Shown here in pieces: positions 1 to 4,498 of a stretch of 6,814 nt of DNA (position 1 is the first letter of the stretch; every line of letters begins with the position of its first letter). The notes under the pieces are model-generated. The model searched no databases and had not been told where the DNA came from. It saw only the letters and a list, made by a program, of their open reading frames with translations. The position numbers and the translations under genes are program-made. The stretch is taken from NCBI GenBank assembly GCA_027620575.1, contig JAQCDT010000065.1:1-6814 (forward strand), read 5' to 3'. The DNA comes from Verrucomicrobiota bacterium. Its GTDB lineage: Bacteria > Verrucomicrobiota > Verrucomicrobiia > Opitutales > Coraliomargaritaceae.

Positions 1-714
1 TTAATCTCTACATCAGTAGTCAGCATGGCGTTAACGTCTTTTGCTGTTTCTATTGATACTTCTGAAACTGCCGCTTGGGCTGGCTACATGCACGTATTCG
101 ACAATGCTGGAGGCTCTGCTGGTGGATACCTATGGGGCAGCGCATGGGGCACAGAAGCTCTAAATGCTAGCTATGCTGGTGGTGTTGTTACCCTTGCGCC
201 CAATACTAACACTTACGCTGACAATGTTGCTAATGCTCCTGCTGATATCGCTTACTGGACTAATTCTGTTGACGGTGGTGTTACTGCTGGTAACGACGGA
301 AACAAATTCATGCAAGCCAACTACTACCTAGAAAACCCAGGCGACAATCTTGGCTGGGCAGGTCAAACTTTGACATTCTCAGGTAATGTTGATTCTGCTA
401 CATTAGATAGCCGTTACGGAGCAGTTGCTTTCATTAAAGTATTAGATGTAGATGCTGGTTACGCTGAAATAGTTTTTGAAACAGCTTCTATTACTTCAAC
501 AGGAGCTTTCTCATTATCAACTGATGTTGCAGCTGGTAACTACATTGGACAAATTGGTTTCCAAATGACTGGTATCAATGCAAATCCTGCTACAGATTGG
601 GGCAATGTTCAAATCTCTGGACTTTCTGCCACAGCAGTTCCAGAGCCTAGCACATATGCTTTAATTGCTGGTTTTGCTGCATTTGTATTTGTTGCGATCC
701 GTCGCCGCAAATAA
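1..714 (+). CDS. PEP-CTERM sorting-domain protein, 5' end cut by the window edge
   Basis: Exported protein predicted to be sorted by the exosortase/PEP-CTERM system; the role of its body is unknown. Counting from the ATG at 25 (229 residues), the C-terminus has VPEPS at 205-209, a hydrophobic segment at about 210-225 and RRRK at 226-229, the full tripartite PEP-CTERM signal. The frame is open from base 1 to the ATG at 25 and reads LISTSVVSMALTSFA, which looks like the end of a signal peptide cleaved after SFA, so the true start almost certainly lies upstream of the window. The mature part is rich in Ala, Gly, Asn and Thr and has only one Cys-free, beta-rich-looking domain. It is clearly paralogous to the next gene: shared blocks include GYM.VF, AYWTNS.DGGVT, DGNK.M, GQTLTFSG, VAFIK.LD and NANP.TDWG. 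Alanine is mostly GCT, suggesting high expression. The PEP-CTERM call is firm; the function is not known. Confidence 0.93.
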   Translation, partial: LISTSVVSMALTSFAVSIDTSETAAWAGYMHVFDNAGGSAGGYLWGSAWGTEALNASYAGGVVTLAPNTNTYADNVANAPADIAYWTNSVDGGVTAGNDGNKFMQANYYLENPGDNLGWAGQTLTFSGNVDSATLDSRYGAVAFIKVLDVDAGYAEIVFETASITSTGAFSLSTDVAAGNYIGQIGFQMTGINANPATDWGNVQISGLSATAVPEPSTYALIAGFAAFVFVAIRRRK

Positions 715-716
715 TT
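692..716 (+). repeat. Copy 1 of a 25-bp segment shared by the two PEP-CTERM 3' ends
   Basis: This segment covers the IRRRK codons, the TAA stop and two bases beyond. It matches 1764-1788 at 24 of 25 positions. Its ends are self-complementary (TTGCG at 692-696 with CGCAA at 706-710). Paralogy and codon constraint may explain it. Confidence 0.6.
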
Positions 717-743
717 TGCAACAATAAACGCTTAATTATTTAC

Positions 744-778
744 AAAGCTCTGATGGTTTTCCATCAGGGCTTTTTTTT
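744..778 (+). terminator. Rho-independent terminator of the first PEP-CTERM gene
   Basis: A 13-bp stem (744-756 with 761-773, one G-U pair, core CTGATGG/CCATCAG) closes a TTTT loop and runs into eight T residues (771-778). It lies 30 bp after the stop codon and separates the two PEP-CTERM genes into different transcription units. Confidence 0.92.
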
Positions 779-808
779 GGGCCAATTTACTTAGGGGATA
801 TATAAATT

Positions 809-857
809 ATAGAATGTCTATTATTCTATTTTAAGTGTCTGATAATGAATACTTAAA
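809..857. repeat. Two AT-rich inverted repeats in the 237-bp spacer between PEP-CTERM genes
   Basis: ATAGAAT (809-815) pairs with ATTCTAT (823-829), and TTTAAGT (830-836) pairs with ACTTAAA (851-857). Both are perfect 7-bp arms directly next to each other. A third short pair, CTATTT (883-888) with AAATAG (894-899), follows. They could be operator sites or chance palindromes in AT-rich DNA. Nothing else recognisable, and no convincing gene, lies between 779 and 990. Confidence 0.35.
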
Positions 858-993
858 GAGATACTGTAGCCTATTTATGGGCTATTTCTAAAAAAATAGT
901 GAACTTTAAGGGAATATTTTGGGATGCTTCCAACTCGTGTAAATGCAAATTATTGCGAAACCAATGCTCCATCTCCGACCTTAAAAAATTATA

Positions 994-999
994 TATAAT
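994..999 (+). promoter_or_regulatory. Candidate -10 box (TATAAT) of the second PEP-CTERM gene
   Basis: A perfect TATAAT lies 16 bp before the ATG at 1016. No good -35 hexamer is seen 16-18 bp upstream. If used, transcription would start near 1006 and leave a leader of only about 10 nt for the ATG at 1016, or about 31 nt for the in-frame ATG at 1037. The surrounding DNA is AT-rich, so a chance match is possible. Confidence 0.4.
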
Positions 1000-1015
1000 A
1001 CAAATACCCTTAATT

Positions 1016-1786
1016 ATGGAGAAGTTAGTAACTTCGATGAGCATGATCTGCATACTTATCTTCGCAAGTTTTTCCGCCCATGCCGTGGTCGTTGATGCAA
1101 CTACTAATGGAAATTGGTTAGGCTATATGAATGTCTTTGAGAATGATAATGGTGCTAAAGGTGCACACATACCAGGCTCACCCACAGGAATTTGGGGAAC
1201 TACTGACCTTAGAGCAAATGCCCAAGCGGGGGATCCTACCATATTAGAACTGAGACCCAATACCAATGCCTATTCAAATAGTCTTTTGCAAGCCGATGCC
1301 GATAGAGCCTACTGGACAAATTCAGAAGACGGCGGTGTCACACCGGGTCCTGATGGAAATAAATGGATGGAAGCAACCTATTACCTAGAAGCTGAAGGTG
1401 ACAACACCGCTTGGAATGGTCAAACTTTAACGTTTTCAGGCACGATTAGCGATTTTACATTAGATAATCGCTACAGCACAGTTGCTTTTATCAAAACTTT
1501 GGATCCAAATAATGGCTTTAATACCATACAAAATAAAGAATTCGAAATATCATTAGTATCCGCAACTAACGATGGAGCATTCGAATTGTCTTTGGATATT
1601 GAAGAAGGTGATTATGTTGCTCAAATGGGATTCACTATGTCCGGGCTCAATGCAAATCCAAATACCGATTGGGGCCTTATTGAGCTTAGAGATCTAGCAG
1701 CTACCGCTGTACCCGAACCAAGCACTTATGCCTTACTCGCAGGGTTAGCAGTGTTCTTATTTATTGCGATCCGTCGTCGCAAATAA
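1016..1786 (+). CDS. PEP-CTERM sorting-domain protein, paralogue of the upstream gene
   Basis: Complete exported protein of 256 residues predicted to be handled by exosortase; the function of the body is unknown. The ATG at 1016 gives a normal Sec signal peptide: MEK, hydrophobic core at about 10-19, cleavage after AHA at residue 23. The mature chain then starts VVVDATTNGNWLGYMNVF, aligning with the start of the mature part of the upstream paralogue. The C-terminus has VPEPS at 232-236, a hydrophobic helix and RRRK at 253-256. A longer reading from GTG at 899 would put 39 polar residues before the signal peptide and is rejected. In-frame ATGs at 1037 and 1043 are alternatives; GGAG at 1018-1021 lies 15 nt before 1037, which is rather far. 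Unlike the upstream copy it has no strong GCT preference, so it is probably expressed at a lower level or under other conditions. It has its own terminator. Confidence 0.93.
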   Translation: MEKLVTSMSMICILIFASFSAHAVVVDATTNGNWLGYMNVFENDNGAKGAHIPGSPTGIWGTTDLRANAQAGDPTILELRPNTNAYSNSLLQADADRAYWTNSEDGGVTPGPDGNKWMEATYYLEAEGDNTAWNGQTLTFSGTISDFTLDNRYSTVAFIKTLDPNNGFNTIQNKEFEISLVSATNDGAFELSLDIEEGDYVAQMGFTMSGLNANPNTDWGLIELRDLAATAVPEPSTYALLAGLAVFLFIAIRRRK

Positions 1787-1788
1787 TT
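1764..1788 (+). repeat. Copy 2 of the 25-bp segment shared by the PEP-CTERM 3' ends
   Basis: It differs from 692-716 only at its 14th base. Here the self-complementary arms are 6 bp: TTGCGA (1764-1769) and TCGCAA (1777-1782), with a 7-nt loop. The stretch encodes IRRRK-stop and extends two bases past the stop codon. Confidence 0.6.
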
Positions 1789-1811
1789 AGCCAAAGCTAA
1801 TTCATTTTCAT

Positions 1812-1846
1812 AGAGTCTCAATGTGATCGCGTTGAGACTCTTTTTT
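1812..1846 (+). terminator. Rho-independent terminator of the second PEP-CTERM gene
   Basis: A perfect 10-bp stem (AGAGTCTCAA 1812-1821 with TTGAGACTCT 1832-1841), extended by a G-U and a G-C pair, encloses the loop TGATCG and is followed by T residues to 1846. On the other strand the hairpin has no T tract, so it is not an obvious terminator for the convergent RRM gene. Confidence 0.92.
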
Positions 1847-1886
1847 ATTTTAAAAAATGAAGTCTGATGATTGCTTGTACTTGCTA

Positions 1887-1910
1887 AAGCAAGACGAAAA
1901 GCAAGACGAA
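1887..1910. repeat. Exact 12-bp tandem duplication, AAGCAAGACGAA x2
   Basis: Two perfect adjacent copies (1887-1898, 1899-1910) lie just past the stop codon of the - strand RRM gene. AGACGA (1904-1909) can pair with TCGTCT (1924-1929) over the stop codon, and GAGAC (1913-1917) with GTCTC (1926-1930). Read on the - strand these are weak hairpins followed by a pyrimidine-rich tail, a possible poor terminator. Confidence 0.55.
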
Positions 1911-1919
1911 AGGAGACAC

Positions 1920-2174
1920 TTAATCGTCTCGGGAATTGGCCACATTGACTTTAAGAGCACGTCCTGCGAGCGAGTGGCCATCTAATTGTTCGATCGCTAG
2001 GTGAGCATCTTGCTCGTCTTGCATTTCAACAAAGCCAAATCCGCGGGGTCTTCCTCCACCGGGTTGCGTTACGATAATCGCATCTTCAACCACACCAATT
2101 GTGGAAAAAAGTGTATTCAAGTCATCCCCAGTCACCTCAAAGGGTAAATTTCCAATATATAATCGTACTGACAT
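1920..2174 (-). CDS. Single-domain RNA-binding protein (RRM/RNP-1 family)
   Basis: A cytoplasmic 84-residue protein that is one RNA recognition motif and little else. RNP2 is LYIGNL at residues 5-10 and RNP1 is RGFGFVEM at 44-51; the RNA-stacking aromatics Y6, F46 and F48 are all present. The beta-alpha-beta-beta-alpha-beta order is complete and the chain ends in a short acidic tail (SRDD) rather than the Gly-rich tail of cyanobacterial Rbp proteins. Small RRM proteins of this kind occur in cyanobacteria, verrucomicrobia and some proteobacteria, and several are cold-induced or act on mRNA localisation or stability; the target here is unknown. The ATG at 2174 leaves only three residues before the first beta strand, so it fits well. 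No Shine-Dalgarno sequence is visible upstream. The gene is convergent with the second PEP-CTERM gene and divergent from the ABC exporter. Confidence 0.93.
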   Translation of the reverse strand: MSVRLYIGNLPFEVTGDDLNTLFSTIGVVEDAIIVTQPGGGRPRGFGFVEMQDEQDAHLAIEQLDGHSLAGRALKVNVANSRDD

Positions 2175-2287
2175 AATGATAGATAGTTAATTAATAAACC
2201 TTTATAAAGAAATAAGCGGTTAGGAAGCGCAACTAAATTCGCTTAACACTTTTCATTTTATCAATTCTGCTTAGATTAAAGGTCAAT
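2175..2287. promoter_or_regulatory. Divergent intergenic region with palindromes (RRM gene / ABC exporter)
   Basis: Promoters for both neighbours should lie in this 113-bp AT-rich spacer. It holds a perfect 10-bp palindrome CTTTATAAAG (2200-2209), TTAATTAA (2187-2194), and an imperfect inverted repeat: TAAGCG (2213-2218) with CGCTTA (2240-2245), with TTAG/CTAA pairing inside. I could not define a convincing -35/-10 pair in either direction, so the role is inferred from gene orientation only. Confidence 0.45.
2278..2283 (+). promoter_or_regulatory. Shine-Dalgarno-like AAAGGT of the ABC exporter
   Basis: AAAGGT ends 4 nt before the ATG at 2288. It is weak, but it is the only ribosome binding site-like sequence at sensible spacing before any start in this window, and it supports that start. 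Confidence 0.45.
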
Positions 2288-4060
2288 ATGAAACATAGTG
2301 GCTCCGATAAACAAACAATCTTGAGGGTATCGAAATATTTATTTCGATACCGAACTTTATTTGGGCTTACATTAAGCTTCGCCATTTTAATGACTCTTTT
2401 AGAGATCAGTGTGCCATTGGCGATTCAATCAATCTTTAATCAAATTGAAAATAGTGGCTCCTTGCAATCCTTGTGGACTGGCATCTTAATTATTGGACTG
2501 CTCTATCTGAGCAGTGAGGTCTTTAATTGCTTCCGAATTCGGGTGAATAACCAACTTGAACAAAAAGTCTTATTCGATATGCGAAGCGACCTGCACAATA
2601 AGTTATTAAAACTCTCCGTCACTTTTTATGATCAAAGAAAAAGCGGAGAACTTGCATCAAGAGTGGTCGAAGATGTCGCTAATGTGGAACGTGCCTTACT
2701 CGATGGAACAGAGCAAGGCATGAGCTCTCTAATTAAAATTATAGGGATCAGCATCGCTCTTTTTTATATGCAGCCTACCCTGGCTTTTTGTGTCTTTCTT
2801 CCTGTACCCATCTTATTAGTCGTAGGGGTATTTTATTCTAAGCGCTCTCGCCTAGTTTGGAAGAAAGTACGAGAAAGTGCCAGTGACCTGAATAGTTTAA
2901 TCATTGAAGATATTCAGGGGAATCGCTTAATCCAGAGCTTTGGTTTACAAGACAGGGAAAAAGCTCGCTTTGCCACAAAAGCGGAAGACCTTAAGGAAAA
3001 AAATATACGTGCGATGTTCCGATGGGCTTTTTATAGTCCTGCGACAACCTTAGTCACTAAATTAGGCTTTCTCAGTATAATTGGTATTGGTGGTTTTATG
3101 GTTTTCAATGGAGACCAAACCCTAAGTATTGGTACCTTAATTGCCTTTTTTCTTTTAGCCAATATGCTTTACCAACCGATCGCTCAATTGCATGGACTGA
3201 ATCATCTACTCGCGGCGGGCAGAGCTTCGGGCGAACGTGTCTTTGAAATTTTGGACACCCCTATTGATGTTGCGGATGCTCAAGAAGCCAAAGATATCCA
3301 AACACGAGATTTATCCATACGCTTTGAAAATGTTAGCTTTCAATATCCCGAACGTGCAGCGGTCATTTCGAATTTTGACTTACTCATCGAAAAAAATAAA
3401 GTTACGGCTTTGGTGGGTCATACAGGTGCAGGCAAAACTACAATTGCAAATTTAGCGATGCGTACCTACGACGCGAGCTCAGGTCAAATCACCTTTGCCG
3501 ATCAAAATATAAAAACTATTTCATTAAAAAGCTTAAACGATCATATTGGTTTTGTTGCCCAAGACCCTTTTCTCTTTGATGGAACGATTCGAGATAATCT
3601 TATTTTAGGGAAACCTGAGGCTAATGATTCCGAAATCAATGCGGCCCTAGACAAAGCCTCCGCCTTAGAATTTGTCAATGGATTGCCGTTCGGTCTTGAT
3701 ACTCAAATTGGAGAAAAAGGCATACGGCTGAGCCAAGGTGAAAAACAAAGAATTACCATTGCTCGTGTGCTATTAAAAAATCCACCTTTTGTTGTCTTAG
3801 ATGAAGCCACTGCCAGTGTGGATACTATAACAGAGAAAAAAATTCAAAAAGCATTAGAAAATTTAGCAAATGAGCGTACCGTTTTGATTATCGCTCATAG
3901 ACTTTCTACAGTTAAAAAAGCAGATTTCATTGCGGTCATGGAAAAAGGCCAAATTATTGAATCAGGAACACATTTAAAATTACTCAACCAAGGCGGTACT
4001 TACGCAAAACTTTGGGAAATTCAAAGCGATCGAATACCCGAAGCGATTGAACAGGCATAA
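2288..4060 (+). CDS. ABC exporter half-transporter, fused membrane and ATPase domains (MsbA-like)
   Basis: A 590-residue inner-membrane exporter subunit, expected to work as a homodimer pumping a lipid, drug or peptide outward with ATP. The N-terminal type I exporter domain (about 20-320) has helices near 24-46, 61-80, two between about 143 and 185, and two between about 245 and 302. The ATPase domain (about 345-580) is complete: A-loop Y353, Walker A GHTGAGKTT 377-385, Q-loop Q425, signature LSQGEKQR 481-488, Walker B FVVLDE 501-506 with catalytic E506, D-loop SVD 510-512 and H-loop H537. The signature is LSQGE rather than LSGGQ, a common variant. The length is usual for MsbA/BmrA-type half-transporters. 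All catalytic residues are intact, so no partner subunit is required. The substrate cannot be told from sequence; lipid A-core flipping or multidrug export are the main options. HPr follows after 69 bp. Codons 13-22 contain a perfect 11-bp inverted repeat. Confidence 0.96.
   Translation: MKHSGSDKQTILRVSKYLFRYRTLFGLTLSFAILMTLLEISVPLAIQSIFNQIENSGSLQSLWTGILIIGLLYLSSEVFNCFRIRVNNQLEQKVLFDMRSDLHNKLLKLSVTFYDQRKSGELASRVVEDVANVERALLDGTEQGMSSLIKIIGISIALFYMQPTLAFCVFLPVPILLVVGVFYSKRSRLVWKKVRESASDLNSLIIEDIQGNRLIQSFGLQDREKARFATKAEDLKEKNIRAMFRWAFYSPATTLVTKLGFLSIIGIGGFMVFNGDQTLSIGTLIAFFLLANMLYQPIAQLHGLNHLLAAGRASGERVFEILDTPIDVADAQEAKDIQTRDLSIRFENVSFQYPERAAVISNFDLLIEKNKVTALVGHTGAGKTTIANLAMRTYDASSGQITFADQNIKTISLKSLNDHIGFVAQDPFLFDGTIRDNLILGKPEANDSEINAALDKASALEFVNGLPFGLDTQIGEKGIRLSQGEKQRITIARVLLKNPPFVVLDEATASVDTITEKKIQKALENLANERTVLIIAHRLSTVKKADFIAVMEKGQIIESGTHLKLLNQGGTYAKLWEIQSDRIPEAIEQA
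2326..2351 (+). repeat. Perfect 11-bp inverted repeat with a 4-nt loop inside the exporter gene
   Basis: GGTATCGAAAT (2326-2336) is exactly complementary to ATTTCGATACC (2341-2351) around the loop ATTT. It starts 38 nt after the A of the start codon, encoding part of VSKYLFRY. In RNA it would be a stable stem at the edge of the ribosome initiation footprint; in DNA it could be an operator. No T tract follows, so it is not a terminator. Confidence 0.75.
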
Positions 4061-4067
4061 ACAATCG

Positions 4068-4092
4068 ACCTCTTGGAGGTTTCTTTTACCTC
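4068..4092 (+). terminator. Weak terminator or attenuator with two alternative hairpins before HPr
   Basis: ACCTC (4068-4072) pairs with GAGGT (4076-4080) around a TTG loop and is followed by TTCTTTT (4081-4087), a minimal terminator. The same GAGGT can instead pair with a second ACCTC (4088-4092), which would place the T-rich run in the loop. ACCTCTTG occurs twice (4068-4075, 4088-4095). The stems are short (5 bp plus possible G-U), so termination would be partial at best. Confidence 0.4.
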
Positions 4093-4121
4093 TTGACGAA
4101 CATTTAAATAAAAATTGAATA
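4093..4121 (+). promoter_or_regulatory. Candidate promoter for HPr (TTGACG ... TGAATA)
   Basis: TTGACG at 4093-4098 matches a -35 box in five of six positions. With 17 bp spacing the -10 would be TGAATA (4116-4121); TTGAAT (4115-4120) at 16 bp is an alternative. Both -10 candidates are poor, and the transcript would start almost at the ATG at 4130. Low confidence in this AT-rich stretch. Confidence 0.25.
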
Positions 4122-4129
4122 ATAATCTC

Positions 4130-4435
4130 ATGGAGCAGCCTATTTCCAAAGAAAACAATCAATCCTTAGAAAAAGAACTTATTGTCAATAATAAGCTAGG
4201 TGTCCATGCACGTCCTGCAGCAATGATTGTTCGCATCACTAGTCATTATTCGGGTGATGTTTGGGTGGAAAAAGATGGTGAGCAAATTAATGGCAAAAGC
4301 ATAATGGGACTGATGATGCTTGCCGCTGGAAATGGATCCAAACTGAATTTTTTATTAGAAGGTCCAGTCGAAGAAGCAAAAAATATTCTTACTCAACTAG
4401 AAAAGCTATTTGCTCAATCCTTTGAAGAACTTTAA
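4130..4435 (+). CDS. ptsH: HPr phosphocarrier protein
   Basis: A cytoplasmic phosphocarrier of 101 residues from the ATG at 4130. In the phosphotransferase system HPr takes phosphate from enzyme I and passes it to IIA domains. The active-site motif GVHARPAA places the phosphorylated histidine at H26 (His15 of classical HPr). The regulatory motif GKSIMGLMMLAA carries S57, equivalent to Ser46, the target of HPr kinase/phosphorylase where that enzyme exists. The fold covers about residues 16-101; the first 15 (MEQPISKENNQSLEK) are a polar extension, making it longer than the usual 85-90 residues. TTG at 4115 would add five more residues and is less likely. No Shine-Dalgarno sequence is seen. It lies between an ABC exporter and an efflux operon, away from other PTS genes in this window, so a regulatory role is as likely as sugar uptake; that is inference. 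Confidence 0.94.
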   Translation: MEQPISKENNQSLEKELIVNNKLGVHARPAAMIVRITSHYSGDVWVEKDGEQINGKSIMGLMMLAAGNGSKLNFLLEGPVEEAKNILTQLEKLFAQSFEEL

Positions 4436-4438
4436 AAT

Positions 4439-4496
4439 AAAAGTAAGAAATTATCTTTATATTCGATATGTAGGGTGTTCAGCCTAACTTACTTTT
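4439..4496 (+). promoter_or_regulatory. 9-bp inverted repeat framing the HPr-efflux spacer; possible structured leader or terminator
   Basis: AAAAGTAAG (4439-4447) is perfectly complementary to CTTACTTTT (4488-4496), ending 2 nt before the ATG at 4499. Inside the 40-nt loop are two small stems, ATAT/ATAT around TCG (4459-4469) and TAGG/CCTA around an 8-nt loop (4471-4486), so a three-way junction is possible. The outer 3' arm occupies the ribosome binding position. It does not match a riboswitch class I know. The CTTACTTTT arm could also make it a poor terminator for HPr. Confidence 0.4.
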
Positions 4497-4498
4497 CA

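Noticed and set aside
899..1015. GTG at 899 as start of the second PEP-CTERM gene
   Set aside because: It adds 39 mostly polar residues, with several Cys and Lys, ahead of a normal signal peptide, and overlaps the likely promoter.
871..1053. 60-residue reading frame on the - strand
   Set aside because: It overlaps the promoter and signal peptide region of the + strand gene, and its sequence has no recognisable domain or start signal.
3237..3455. Reading frame of 72 residues inside the ABC exporter gene
   Set aside because: It lies in another frame within the conserved ATPase domain and has no features of its own.
3980..4162. 60-residue - strand reading frame over the exporter end and HPr start
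   Set aside because: It overlaps two real genes and resembles no known protein.
4471..4490. Possible fluoride-type riboswitch because of GGTGTTC flanked by a small stem
   Set aside because: Apart from this short string the conserved core and pseudoknot elements are not there.
4475..4498. GTG at 4475 as start of the efflux lipoprotein
   Set aside because: The ATG at 4499 gives a compact lipoprotein signal with the Cys at residue 20; the GTG adds residues not needed.
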